The notes under the pieces were generated by a model, which made no database searches, was not told where the DNA came from, and was given only the letters and a program-made list of their open reading frames with translations. Shown here piece by piece: positions 35,509 to 45,255 of a DNA stretch of 64,000 nucleotides. The translations under genes and the position numbers were made by a program. Origin of the DNA: Planctomycetota bacterium (GTDB taxonomy: Bacteria; Planctomycetota; Phycisphaerae; UBA1845; UTPLA1); contig JADJRI010000022.1 of assembly GCA_016712275.1 (NCBI GenBank), forward strand, positions 1 to 64,000, in the 5' to 3' direction. Within the stretch, counting starts at the first letter, position 1, and the number at the start of each line of letters is the position of its first letter.

Positions 35509-36256
35509 GATTCTGAAACCTCCAAAAAATCCACGTTCTTAGTTCCCTACAGTCGGTGTTACGCTGTGCGATTTGAATAGCGACAATGGATGAGCGGAAG
35601 CCTCCTTTCCAAAAGTGAAATACCTGATCAATGACCATGGACTCAGTCGATGATGTGTCCGACGTCATTGACTGCGATAACCGCGAGGTCGATTTGTGCT
35701 GATTATGCAAGTGCAATCGCCTGATCAAGAATCGAGCGACATCAGAACGACACTGAATGCGCCTGCAAGTTCAAGTCAATTGCCATTTGAATTCAAGTAC
35801 TTCGCCCAGTTTGCCCGTTTACGCCTTTTATTGTACCCCTTGCACTTCGTGTATGCCTTGCCAAATCCGCTTAAGTTTCAAGAAAGTCGCGGTTGGCGCG
35901 AATTGGAGGCGCGCGATTCATTGGAACTCCATTCAAAGTCGCACACATTACAAGATTGCTTGATGCAGCAGACTTTGCAGCATGTATCGAATCCGCATCA
36001 AGAACAAACGCACCTCAAGTTATTACTAATAACGAAATTCAAGTGCCTGTCCCTTAACGATGACGCGATTGGTCGAGCTATGGCTACTTGTTAAGCAGGA
36101 AATCCAGGTGGTTTTCTGAGGTGCGGCAGAAATCGAGGTGAAATCGGCCGGGGAGGAAAGGAAATGGAGGACCAACTTGGGACATGGAGGGAAAATGCCC
36201 AGGCCGCTTCGCGATCAAGAATTCAATCGGTCAATTGCGAGAGAACTGTCGCCAGA
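35509..36256. other. AT-richer intergenic region
   Basis: About 750 nt between the surface-protein operon (leftward) and the YlbF-family gene (leftward). It is visibly AT-richer from about 35700 to 36060. A 132-codon plus-strand frame (35696-36094) is open but has no SD, no family pattern and unlike-neighbour codon use, so I do not call it. The promoter of the 35508 operon must lie in its left part. No RNA gene or repeat is recognised. Confidence 0.4.
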
Positions 36257-36598
36257 TCAAGAGTTTGGTCCTGCGCCTGCCCCCTGGTCAATCGCCGCAT
36301 TGATTCGGTGCATCATTTCAAGGTAGTCGGCCTGGGCCGACATCATGTTCTTGAGCAAACTGTTGTTGGCGACCTTGGCCTCGCATTCGGCGATGGCGCG
36401 TTTGTCGGCCACTTCGATGGGCTTGCCGGCGGCTTCGGATTGCTGAATTTTCTCGACGGCCGATTGATATTCCTGAAGGATGGTCTGGGCCTCCGGATTG
36501 CCGTTAACGGCTTGGGCGGCCATCATGAATGCCTTCATTCGGGGGTGGGCGGCGATCTTCTTGCCGAGTGAAACCGCGTCGGCGATGATGTCTTCCAT
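36257..36598 (-). CDS. YlbF/YmcA family protein
   Basis: The start is taken at MEDIIADAVSLGKKIAAHPR (AAAGGA upstream); the open frame to 36754 adds a segment without similarity. The ~100-residue all-helical domain shows the YlbF/Com_YlbF pattern: AKxI...HPRMKAFMMAAQAV, PEAQTILQEYQSAVEKIQQS, RAIAECEAKVANNSLLKNMM and YLEMMHRINAAI. In Bacillus, YlbF and YmcA form part of the Y-complex that acts with RNase Y on mRNA maturation. Here the gene is divergent from RNase R. A link to RNA decay is suggested by context only. Confidence 0.75.
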   Translation of the reverse strand: MEDIIADAVSLGKKIAAHPRMKAFMMAAQAVNGNPEAQTILQEYQSAVEKIQQSEAAGKPIEVADKRAIAECEAKVANNSLLKNMMSAQADYLEMMHRINAAIDQGAGAGPNS

Positions 36599-36753
36599 AT
36601 AGGTTAGATGTCCTTTCGTGTTGGGCCGTGGGTTGAGTTGGACTGCCAAAGTGGTCTCATCAACGTGACGACTGGGTTCGGCGACGTAGTTCATCAACGC
36701 ATTTTTAACATCGTCGCCGTTTTTCTGCGATTGAGCAAGTGCAAGGATGCCCA

Positions 36754-37998
36754 ATGAGCAAGCGATTCTCCGATCGAATTCTGGATTTTCTCAATCAACC
36801 CGGTTACGAGCCGCTTCGCACGCGCAAGCTGGCGAAGGCGATGGGGGTGGCGGCGGGTGAGATGGGTGATTTCCATGATGCCGTTGATGCCCTTCGGCGC
36901 GTAGGCCGTATTGTCATTGGTTCCCACAGCTCGGTGATGCTGCAAAACGCGCCGGCACAAATTACCGGCACGTTTCGGGCCAATCCGCGCGGATTTGGAT
37001 TTGTTGTTCCCGATGAAACAACCGAGCACGGCGACCTGTACATCGCCCAGGGCGATTCGGCAGACGCGATGACCGGCGATCGCGTGATCTGCGAAGTCAT
37101 GAACCGGGGAAAGCGCGATGGAAAGCAGGCGTTTGGCGGACGAATCCTGAAAGTGGTTGAGCGCGGCAACAGCAAGTTCGTTGGCGAGTTGAAACTGGAT
37201 GGTACGACGTGGTATGTCGAGGCCGGCGGCAACACGATGCACGGGCCGGTGTTGATCGGCGATCCGCATGCGCACGGGGCGCGATCGGGCGATCAAGTGG
37301 TGATCGAGATTGCGCGCTATCCGAGCGATGGGAAGCCTGCGCAGGGCGTCATCGTCGAGCGACTGGGACAAGGCGGCGAGCCCGGCGTCGACCTCAAGAG
37401 CATCATTCGCCAATACCATCTGCCGGAAGAATTTCCGGAGCCGGCATTGGACGAAACGCGGCGCTTGGCGCGGTACTTTGATCCGACGGAGGAAGAGAAG
37501 CGGCGCGAGGATCTGAGCGACCATGTCATCATCACAATCGATCCGGACACGGCGAGGGATTTCGATGATGCCATTTCGCTCACCAAGATTCAGAACAATG
37601 CGAAATCCGGAAATGCTGTTGTTTGGCATGGAGCTCGAAAAAAGCACGGACCTGCGGTGTGGGAATTGGGCGTTCACATTGCCGATGTCAGCACATTTGT
37701 GCGCATTGACTCCGAACTGGACACCGAAGCCCGTAAGCGCGGAACCAGCGTTTACCTTCCGGGCAAAGTCATTCCGATGTTGCCGGAAATCCTGTCAAAC
37801 GGTCTTTGCAGCTTGCAGGAGGCCGAACCGCGATTGTGCAAGAGTGCGTTTATTCGTTACGACGCCGAAGGCCGCGTCGTCGCGACCCGATTTGCCAACA
37901 CGATTATTCGCTCAAAGAAGCGCCTGACTTATGGTCAGCGCAGGCCATCGTCGATGGCGAACGCGGCGATTTCGAAAAGGCGGTCGTCGATCTCGTAG
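36754..37998 (+). CDS. rnr: Ribonuclease R, N-terminal and catalytic segment (frameshifted)
   Basis: 3'-5' exoribonuclease. The start ATG at 36754 follows AAGGA; the ATG at 36739 is less likely. N-terminal winged helix (DRILDFLNQPGYEPLRTRKL), two cold-shock OB domains (ITGTFRANPRGFGFVVPDE, MTGDRVICEVMNRGKR), then the RNB domain with IDPDTARDFDDAIS (catalytic Asp cluster) and LGVHIADVSTFV, LDTEARKRGTSVYLPGKVIPMLPE. The frame leaves the gene near 37935 (RLTYGQ). Confidence 0.88.
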   Translation: MSKRFSDRILDFLNQPGYEPLRTRKLAKAMGVAAGEMGDFHDAVDALRRVGRIVIGSHSSVMLQNAPAQITGTFRANPRGFGFVVPDETTEHGDLYIAQGDSADAMTGDRVICEVMNRGKRDGKQAFGGRILKVVERGNSKFVGELKLDGTTWYVEAGGNTMHGPVLIGDPHAHGARSGDQVVIEIARYPSDGKPAQGVIVERLGQGGEPGVDLKSIIRQYHLPEEFPEPALDETRRLARYFDPTEEEKRREDLSDHVIITIDPDTARDFDDAISLTKIQNNAKSGNAVVWHGARKKHGPAVWELGVHIADVSTFVRIDSELDTEARKRGTSVYLPGKVIPMLPEILSNGLCSLQEAEPRLCKSAFIRYDAEGRVVATRFANTIIRSKKRLTYGQRRPSSMANAAISKRRSSIS

Positions 37999-39146
37999 AG
38001 CGCATGGACAAATTAGCGCGGGTGATTCGCAAGCGGCGCATCAGTGACGGCATGATCGTTCTGGAATTGCCGGCCGTCGATTTGATTTATGACGATAATG
38101 GCCGCGTTGTCGATGCGCAGCCCGAGGACACCAGCTTCAGCCATACGATCATTGAGATGTTCATGGTTGAGGCAAACGAGGCGGTGGCGCGACACCTGAC
38201 GGAACTGAAGGTGCCGTTTTTGAAGCTATTCACGCTCCGCCGGAAGAAGATTCGACGTCGGCCATGGCGATGTTCCTGCGAGCGGCCGGCTTGAAGTTGC
38301 CGAAGAAAGTTGAGCCGCGCGATTTGCAGGCGGCGCTCGATCAATTGCGCGGCAAGCCGGAAGGATTCGCCGTGAATCTGGCGGTGCTCAAGTCGATGCA
38401 ATCGGCCGAGTATTCACCGCAGGAGATCGGCCATTTCGCGCTGGCGAGCGACGACTACGCGCACTTTACCAGCCCGATTCGTCGGTATCCCGACTTAATG
38501 GTGCATCGGCTGTTGGACCTTTATTTTGATGATCGCATTCCCTTGGACAAGAAGCGGGGCGGCAAGACGCCGGTGGGTCTGATCAGTTATGAGGCATTGG
38601 TCGAAGAAGGGCGGCGCATGTCCTATTTGTCGCGCCGGGCCGAGGGTGCCGAACGGGAATTAAAGACGCTGAAAGTTCTGGCGATATTGGACAAGCAGCT
38701 CGGCGAGACATTTGAGGGCGTTGGTGACGGGCGTGACGAACTTTGGTTTGTTCGTGCAACATCCGAAGTACTTGATCGATGGTCTCGTGCGGCTGGAAGA
38801 TCTCGGCGACGATTGGTGGGCGGTGGATGTCAAGCAGGCCCGGGTTCGCGGAGAGCGCAGTGGCAAGAGTTTTACGCTTGGGTCGCGCGTCACGGTTGAA
38901 ATAGGCGAAGTGAATCTCCCCAATCGTCAGCTTTCATTGCAGTTGGTCGGGGGCAAGCGATCGAAATCGGGCGGCGAGCCTGTTGCGGCCGGCCGCCGGT
39001 CGAACAGGCCGGCGACATCGACGGACCGGCGCATAGGCGCCGGGGGTGGTCGCGGCAAGGTGGGCAAGAAATCCGGCGGGCAGCGTGGCAAGCGGTTCGG
39101 CGGCGCCAAGACGTCGAAGCGAGGCCGAAAGCGGCGCGGGCGTTGA
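37944..39146 (+). CDS. rnr: Ribonuclease R, C-terminal segments
   Basis: Remainder of the RNase R gene, read in three successive frames: AIVDGERGDFEKAVVDL ... VANEAVARHLTELKVP (to ~38230), then AMFLRAAGLKLPKKVEPRD ... YAHFTSPIRRYPDLMVHRLL (RNB end, to ~38720), then the S1 domain VTGVTNFGLFVQHPKYLIDG with GEVNLPNRQLSLQLV. The tail from ~38950 is strongly basic (Arg/Lys/Gly-rich, about 55 residues), as in enterobacterial RNase R, where it helps with structured RNA. Frame changes lie near 38230 and 38720. Confidence 0.8.
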
Positions 39147-39166
39147 AAGGGAGATTGGAGAGACGA

Positions 39167-39409
39167 TTAGTATGCCGTTTTATTGTCGTCGGCGTCTCCT
39201 CGAATGTTGATCCAGATTCCCAAGCCGATCATGACCACGCCGGTTGCGATGACAATCATCCCTCCGGTTGGATGTCCATCGAGGATTAAGAATCCGAGCC
39301 CGATGGCCCCGGCGCCGACAATCGGAAAAAAGAGCCTTGCGGGCATGAACATCAGGGAGAGAAAGATGGTGCCGATGAGAAGCGCGATTAGCCTGGTGCC
39401 GCCGTACAT
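39167..39409 (-). CDS. Small membrane protein of unknown function
   Basis: 80 residues, with AGAGGAG upstream of the ATG. Three hydrophobic segments (LIALLIGTIFLSLMFM, FFPIVGAGAIGLGFLIL, MIVIATGVVMIGLGIWI) make it an integral membrane protein with a short polar C-terminus. It converges with RNase R. No family recognised. Confidence 0.6.
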   Translation of the reverse strand: MYGGTRLIALLIGTIFLSLMFMPARLFFPIVGAGAIGLGFLILDGHPTGGMIVIATGVVMIGLGIWINIRGDADDNKTAY

Positions 39410-39561
39410 GGATACACTCCTCTGCGATATGTGAATTCAATTGCCCGTCCGTTTGTTTCAGGCATTGATCTTACCCGAATCGTGGGAAGGCGGCGAAAGT
39501 GAAAAAACCAGCGGGAATGCGGAGCTTGACCACCCATCGACAGCCCATCTAAACTCTCGAC

Positions 39562-40656
39562 ATGCTCAAAACCCCATTGAACGACACCCACAAGCGTCTC
39601 GGTGCCCGGCTAGTTGAGTTCGGCGGTTGGGAAATGCCGGTGATGTACCGCGGCATCAATGATGAACACGTGTATACGCGGACAGCCGCCAGTATTTTCG
39701 ACGTTTCCCACATGGGCCGCTTGAAATTCACAGGCGATGACGCGGAGAAATTTCTAGATAAGGTCTGCACCCGAAACATCGCCAAAGTTGCGGTCGGCAA
39801 GTCGGCCTACAGCCACGTTTGTAACGAGCAGGGCTGCATCCTCGATGACGTCATCGTGTCACGTTTCAAGGACCATTTGTACATGGTCTGCAATGCGGGA
39901 AATCGCGAGAAGATCGTTGCCCATCTGAAGAAACATATCGAGGGCATGAAGGTCAAGATGGAAGACTTGACCACCGGAACGGTCATGTTTGCCATTCAGG
40001 GGCCGGCCGTGCTGCCGCTCTTCAAGGAACAATCCGACAAGCTGCCGATCAAGGTTCCCGAGATTCCGCGCTATGGTTGTTTCGGCGGTTCTTACATGGG
40101 CATGGGATACACCGTTTTTCGCAGCGGATACACGGGCGAAGATGGGTTCGAGTTTGTTTTGCCGGCGATGGCGGGTGTTCTCGTTTGGGACTTTTTTACG
40201 AAGGACGGCGGGCCAGATCGCGCAACCATCAAACCCGCGGGCCTTGGCGCACGCGATACGCTTCGCCTGGAGGCGGGCATGCCGCTCTATGGGCACGAAT
40301 TAAGTGAACACGTCAATTCGCTTGCGGCGGGTTGCAAGTGGTGCGTCGATTTGAACAAGGACTACGTCGGTTCCGCAGCACTGAGAAAGTTCGATTCGGA
40401 CGGTCTTCGCTTTAAGATGACGGGTTTGGCGCTAGAGGGCCGGCGAATTGCCCGACAGGGTTCAAAGATTCTCAGCGAAGGCCGGGAAGTTGGCGAAGTG
40501 ACCAGCGGCACGCTCAGTCCGACGCTCGGAAAGTCGATCGCTATGGGTTATGTCGAAACTGCCTTGTCGAATTCGGAGGCCAAGTTGGCCGTCGATGTCA
40601 GCGGGACTCCAATTCCGGCAACGGTCGTGGGCCTGCCTTTCTACAGGCGGCAGTAA
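39562..40656 (+). CDS. gcvT: Glycine cleavage system T protein (aminomethyltransferase)
   Basis: Transfers the aminomethyl carbon from H-protein to tetrahydrofolate, releasing ammonia. 364 residues, intact. Motifs: LVEFGGWEMPVMY, ASIFDVSHMGRLKFTG, RSGYTGEDGFEFVLPA, GARDTLRLEAGMPLYGHELS and a C-terminal GEVTSGTLSPTLGKSIAMGY. First gene of gcvT-gcvH-gcvP; gcvH starts 36 nt later. No glycine-riboswitch features were recognised in the 150 nt upstream. Confidence 0.93.
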   Translation: MLKTPLNDTHKRLGARLVEFGGWEMPVMYRGINDEHVYTRTAASIFDVSHMGRLKFTGDDAEKFLDKVCTRNIAKVAVGKSAYSHVCNEQGCILDDVIVSRFKDHLYMVCNAGNREKIVAHLKKHIEGMKVKMEDLTTGTVMFAIQGPAVLPLFKEQSDKLPIKVPEIPRYGCFGGSYMGMGYTVFRSGYTGEDGFEFVLPAMAGVLVWDFFTKDGGPDRATIKPAGLGARDTLRLEAGMPLYGHELSEHVNSLAAGCKWCVDLNKDYVGSAALRKFDSDGLRFKMTGLALEGRRIARQGSKILSEGREVGEVTSGTLSPTLGKSIAMGYVETALSNSEAKLAVDVSGTPIPATVVGLPFYRRQ

Positions 40657-40692
40657 AAGCGAAGTCGCCTGAGTGCGATAAGGAGCATCATC

Positions 40693-41074
40693 GTGGCGGT
40701 ATTGAACGACAGGCGTTATCTCAAATCTCACGAGTGGCACAAGCTCGATGGCGATATCTGCACGATCGGAATTACTCAGTTTGCAGCGGATGCACTGACG
40801 GACGTGACGTACGTTTCGCTGCCCGCGGCGGGCAAGGAGGTTTCCGCCGGCAAGCCCTTTGGCGAAATCGAAAGCGTCAAAGCGACGAGCGATTTGGTCT
40901 CCGGCGTCACGGGCGTCGTGGCCGAAGTCAATTCGAAACTGAATGATTCACCTGACCTCGTCAACAGCGACCCAGCCGGCGGGCTGGATGATCAAGGTGA
41001 AGCTCTCCGACAGGTCCGCTTTCGAAAAGCTCCTGTCTGCCGCCGATTATGAGGCACAACTCGGCTCGCATTAG
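40693..41074 (+). CDS. gcvH: Glycine cleavage system H protein (frameshifted near the end)
   Basis: Lipoyl carrier of the aminomethyl group. The start is GTG at 40693, with AAGGAG 8 nt upstream. The lipoyl lysine lies in GEIESVKATSDLVSGV. After SPDLVNSDPAG the open frame (to 41052) is wrong. The correct ending (AGWMIKVKLSDRSAFEKLLS ... YEAQLGSH) is in the next frame, with a stop at 41074, so one indel near 40982 is needed. Full length restored (about 127 residues). Confidence 0.88.
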
Positions 41075-41259
41075 GCCGGTTCAAGGCGGCAATTTCCCAA
41101 GTTTGTTCGTAGCTGAAGCCACGGACTGAACGCACCGGGGTTCGTGGCATCTTTGCGTATTCCCTGCTACATTACTGCATTGATTTGACGGATTCCTGCC
41201 GCAATCGAATCGAGGGGATTCGTGCGCGCCATGGTCGTCCTTGCGGAGCAGCCAGATTC

Positions 41260-41742
41260 ATGCCTGAAACCCAAACGGCTCTCGACATACTCAACCCATC
41301 CGACACATTTGCCCCACGGCACATTGGTCCCAGTGACGCGGAAATCGGCGACATGCTGGCGACCCTGGGGTACAAATCGCTCGACGAACTGACCGACGCG
41401 ACTTTGCCGGCGGACATTCGATTGCGCGAGCCGCTCTCCATCGGCGGGCCGCGCGGTGAACACGAATTGCTCGCCGAGTTGAAGGGCATCGCCTCGAAGA
41501 ACAGGGTATTCCGCTCGATGATCGGCATGGGCTATTACGGCTGCATCACGCCGGGCGTCATTTTGCGGAACATACTGGAGAATCCCGGTTGGTATACCCA
41601 GTACACGCCATATCAGGCCGAGATTGCCCAGGGGCGGCTCGAAGCCCTGCTCAATTTTCAAACGATGGTTTCGGACCTCACGGGCCTGCCGCTGGCCAGC
41701 GCGTCGCTCCTGGACGAGGCGACGGCCGCGGCGGGGCGATGA
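41260..41742 (+). CDS. gcvP: Glycine dehydrogenase (P protein), N-terminal segment (frameshifted)
   Basis: Starts at MPETQTALDILNPSDTFAPR (ATG 41260; the upstream part of the frame to 41185 is not supported). It contains FAPRHIGPSDAEIGDMLATL, GMGYYGCITPGVILRNILEN, NPGWYTQYTPYQAEIAQGRL and LLNFQTMVSDLTGLPLA, the family N-terminus. It stops falsely at TAAAGR; restoring one base near 41735 (homopolymer GGGG) gives TAAAEAMTMCHR and joins the next segment. Confidence 0.9.
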   Translation: MPETQTALDILNPSDTFAPRHIGPSDAEIGDMLATLGYKSLDELTDATLPADIRLREPLSIGGPRGEHELLAELKGIASKNRVFRSMIGMGYYGCITPGVILRNILENPGWYTQYTPYQAEIAQGRLEALLNFQTMVSDLTGLPLASASLLDEATAAAGR

Positions 41743-44141
41743 CCATGTGTCATCGTATTGTCGGCGGCGATCGAATCGCGTACTTCGTGTCCAATACATG
41801 TCACCCTCAAACCATCCGTGTGGTGCAGACGCGCGCGGTGCCGTTGGGCCTGAGCGTGGTTGTCGGCGACGTTCACGCGACGGATTTTTCAGATGGCAAA
41901 TACTTTGGCGTGTTGGTGCAGTATCCGACGACCGACGGCGCCATTGAGAAATATGAATCGGTCGCACAGCAGGTTCACGGCGGCGGCGGATTGCTCGTGG
42001 CCGCCACGGACTTGCTGGCACTGGCGCTGATCAAACCGCCCGGCGAATGGGGCGCGGACATCGCGATCGGCAATTCGCAGCGATTCGGCGTGCCCATGGG
42101 TTTTGGCGGTCCGCACGCGGCGTTCATGTCGACGCGCGAGGAATATGCCCGGCAAATGCCCGGCCGGATCGTCGGGGTGTCGAAGGATGCCCAGGGGCGC
42201 ATGGGTTACCGGCTCGCCATTCAGACGCGCGAACAGCACATTCGCCGCGAAAAGGCGACGAGCAACATTTGCACGGCTCAGGTGCTGCTGGCGATCATGG
42301 CCAGTATGTATGCGGTGTACCACGGCCCGGAGGGCATTCGGCGCATCGCGGAACGGGTGCGAGCATTTGCTCGGGGACTGAGGACCGGCCTGCTGAAACT
42401 CGGACATCGCGTCGGTGATGAACCGGTTTTTGACACGCTTCGCGTCAAGCCGATGGGAAGAAGTGCGGCGGATGTCATTGCCGCGGCGCGGGCGAAGTCC
42501 ATCAACCTGCGCGACTTCGGCGATGGTTCTCTCGGTATTGCGGTGGACGAAACTTCGGACGTCGCGGCCGCTTGCGACATTCTCATTTCATTCGGCGCAC
42601 CGGACAGTCTTGATTTTGAGGAAGTTGCGAACGAAGGCAGGGCGGCGATTCCTTCAGATATCGCCCGGACGTCGGCATACCTGTCGCATCCGGTCTTCAA
42701 CACGCATCACTCCGAAACCGAGATGTTGCGGTATATCTACACGCTCCAGCAGCGCGATCTTTCGCTGGCCACGTCGATGATTTCGCTCGGCTCCTGCACG
42801 ATGAAGCTCAATGGAACCAGCGAGATGGTGCCGGTGACGTGGCCCGAATTTGCAAATCCGCATCCTTTCGCGCCAATCGATCAGGCGCGCGGCTATGAAA
42901 TCATGTTCGAGCGGTTGGAGAACTGGCTTGCGGAGATCACGGGCTTCGCGGCCACTTCATTGCAGCCGAACGCAGGTTCGCAGGGAGAATACGCCGGTCT
43001 GCTCGTCATTCGCGCGTTTCATGAGCATCGCGGTGAGTCCGCGAGAAACGTCTGCCTCATTCCCGTGTCGGCCCACGGAACCAATGCCGCCAGCGCCGTC
43101 ATGGCTGGATTCAGGGTGGTGCCTGTCGCAATCGATGCCAACGGCGCGATCGACATGTCGGATTTGAAGGCCAAGGCGACCGAACACAAAAAGGACCTTG
43201 CGGCGGTCATGGTGACCTATCCATCGACGGCCGGAATCTTTGAAGAAGGCGTCCGGGATTTATGCAGGGTGATTCACGACTGCGGCGGCCAAGTCTATAT
43301 GGATGGCGCCAATATGAACGCCCAGGTGGGATTGTGCCGTCCGGGCGACATTGGCGCGGACGTGTGTCACCTTAATCTGCACAAGACGTTTTGCATTCCG
43401 CACGGCGGTGGCGGGCCGGGAATGGGGCCGATCTGCGTGGCCGCTCATCTCGCGCCGTTTCTTCCCGGGCATCCGGTTGAAGAGACCGCGGAAAAGCGGG
43501 CGATCGGGGCGGTATCGGCCGCACCTTATGGCAGTCCGGCGATTTTGCCCATTCCCTATGTTTACATTGCCCTGATGGGCGGTGAAGGACTGCGCAAGGC
43601 GACGCAGGTCGCGATTCTAAACGCCAATTACATGGCCAAGCGCCTTGAAGGGCACTACCCACTGGTTTATCGGGGACGCAACGGCCGCGTTGCACACGAG
43701 TTTATTCTGGATTGCCGGCCGTTCGAGAAAAGCGCGGGCATCAAGATCGATGACATCGCCAAGCGGCTAATCGACTACGGCTTTCACGCACCGACGATGT
43801 CCTGGCCGGTGCCGGGAACGCTCATGGTTGAGCCGACCGAAAGCGAATCGATGGTTGAGCTGGATCGCTTTTGCGATGCGATGATCAGCATTCGCGAAGA
43901 AATCCGCGCGGTCGAAGAGGGCCGCGCCGACCGGGCGGACAACGTGCTGAAAGGCGCGCCGCACACGGCAGCCGTTGTTTGCTCAAATGAATGGGCGCAC
44001 AAATATTCTCGCGAGCAAGCGGCGTTTCCGACCGCGTGGATCCGCGACCATAAATTCTGGCCGCATGTCGGACGGATTGACAATGTCTGGGGCGATCGCA
44101 ATCTGATGTGTGCCTGTCCGCCGATGGACAGCTATCAGTAA
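41739..44141 (+). CDS. gcvP: Glycine dehydrogenase (P protein), main segment, fused P-alpha/P-beta type
   Basis: Decarboxylates glycine with PLP and loads the aminomethyl group onto H-protein lipoate. Both halves are fused in one chain of about 960 residues. PLP lysine: HLNLHKTFCIPHGGGGPGMG. Other marks: LGSCTMKLNGTSEMVPVTWP, LQPNAGSQGEYAGLLVIRAF, VSAHGTNAASAVMAG and GANMNAQVGL. Last gene of the gcv cluster; converges with the CDF transporter, with only 9 nt between stops. Confidence 0.92.
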   Translation: MTMCHRIVGGDRIAYFVSNTCHPQTIRVVQTRAVPLGLSVVVGDVHATDFSDGKYFGVLVQYPTTDGAIEKYESVAQQVHGGGGLLVAATDLLALALIKPPGEWGADIAIGNSQRFGVPMGFGGPHAAFMSTREEYARQMPGRIVGVSKDAQGRMGYRLAIQTREQHIRREKATSNICTAQVLLAIMASMYAVYHGPEGIRRIAERVRAFARGLRTGLLKLGHRVGDEPVFDTLRVKPMGRSAADVIAAARAKSINLRDFGDGSLGIAVDETSDVAAACDILISFGAPDSLDFEEVANEGRAAIPSDIARTSAYLSHPVFNTHHSETEMLRYIYTLQQRDLSLATSMISLGSCTMKLNGTSEMVPVTWPEFANPHPFAPIDQARGYEIMFERLENWLAEITGFAATSLQPNAGSQGEYAGLLVIRAFHEHRGESARNVCLIPVSAHGTNAASAVMAGFRVVPVAIDANGAIDMSDLKAKATEHKKDLAAVMVTYPSTAGIFEEGVRDLCRVIHDCGGQVYMDGANMNAQVGLCRPGDIGADVCHLNLHKTFCIPHGGGGPGMGPICVAAHLAPFLPGHPVEETAEKRAIGAVSAAPYGSPAILPIPYVYIALMGGEGLRKATQVAILNANYMAKRLEGHYPLVYRGRNGRVAHEFILDCRPFEKSAGIKIDDIAKRLIDYGFHAPTMSWPVPGTLMVEPTESESMVELDRFCDAMISIREEIRAVEEGRADRADNVLKGAPHTAAVVCSNEWAHKYSREQAAFPTAWIRDHKFWPHVGRIDNVWGDRNLMCACPPMDSYQ

Positions 44142-44150
44142 CGTTTGCGA

Positions 44151-45133
44151 TTAGTGAATAAACTCGCGATCGGTCGGCGATGCGTCGTTTGTTCTCACCT
44201 TGGGTTCTCCCTTGATCCATTCCTTATAGTTCGCGTGGGAGGTGTTCAGCGGTTCAAGGTGAATGGTGGTCCGCGATGCCGGCCACTTGGCAGTGATCTT
44301 GTCCTCCATGTCGTGGCTCAGTTTATGGGCCGCCGCAACCGTCGTTTCAGGCAATACAACAAGGTGCATTTCAATATGGCGCTCGACCCCCGAGCGACGC
44401 GTACGCAAACCGTGAACCTCGACAAATTGCGATTCGAATTTTCTCAGCATGGCCGCGAGTTCATCAATTTCGGCTTCAGGAAGCGATTCGTCCATGAATT
44501 GGCTGAACACCTCGCGAAATATGTGAAATGCAATGAACCAGAGGCAAATCGCGACGCCGATTGCAAGGAATGTATCGACAACCGGCTTTTGGCCCCACGC
44601 CCCGGCCAGCAATCCCGCAGCCAATCCGCCGGTGATGTAAATGTGCGTCCGCAAGTGCAGCGCTTCAGCCAGCACCGCCGGCGACTTGGTCTCGCGGGCA
44701 ATTCGCATCAGGTAGATGGAGATGACATAATAAAATATCGATGCGGCGGCCATTACCGCGCAAACATACATGGGGATTTCCGGGGGCATTTCGCCGCGAC
44801 GAAGTCGCTCGATCGATTCGTAGGCGATGGCGATGCCGGCCGCCAGCACAAACGACCCTTCAACCGCCGCGCCGAGCACTTCGAATTTCCCGTGGCCGAA
44901 CGGATGCGAGCGGTCGGCCGGTCGCGCCGCCAATATGACGGCAAAAAGACAATGATTGAATCAAACCCATCCAGAAAGGTGTGAATTCCCTCGGCAATCA
45001 GAGACTGAAGACCGAGTATCCAGCCCATCGCGAGTTCGACAACGCAAACGAGCAGACTGGAGGCGATGCAAATCTTGACGGCGCGCAGCCGCTTTTGCAT
45101 TTCAGATTTCTCGATGGCGTCCATTGGTTTCAC
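44151..45133 (-). CDS. Cation diffusion facilitator (CDF) metal transporter (frameshifted)
   Basis: Metal(II)/proton antiporter of the inner membrane. Six membrane helices: KICIASSLLVCVVELAMGWI, FDSIIVF, LGAAVEGSFVLAAGIAIAYE, YVCAVMAAASIFYYVISIYL, GGLAAGLLAGAWG and VVDTFLAIGVAICLWFIAFH. Metal-site motifs: HTFLDGFDS (H-x3-D in TM2) and, in TM5, HLRTH (H-x3-H where H-x3-D is usual). HPFGHGKFE is conserved between TM2 and TM3. The C-terminal cytoplasmic domain has HIEMHLVV and a His-rich segment. The frame changes near 44942 at a run of five T (the N-terminal 60 residues are in a different frame). Substrate (Zn, Fe, Mn or Co) not determined. Confidence 0.85.
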
Positions 45134-45255
45134 GCCTTCAGTCGGTCACGGGTTTGCAGCCTGTGTCGCATCGAAATCATGGCCTCGCTATACTCTGACC
45201 CGCTGGAAAACGCCCATTTGCATTGGACTCCTTGCACCAGCGGATCCGTTTTAGC

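Noticed and set aside
35696..36094. 132-codon plus-strand frame in the AT-rich gap
   Set aside because: No SD, codon use unlike neighbours, and no recognised pattern; listed as intergenic.
36754..39146. Programmed ribosomal frameshifting in RNase R
   Set aside because: Three or more shifts with no heptameric slippery sites, in a gene that is normally read in one frame; indel error explains it better.
39430..39561. Glycine riboswitch upstream of gcvT
   Set aside because: I looked for the tandem-aptamer core and P1-type pairing and did not find it.
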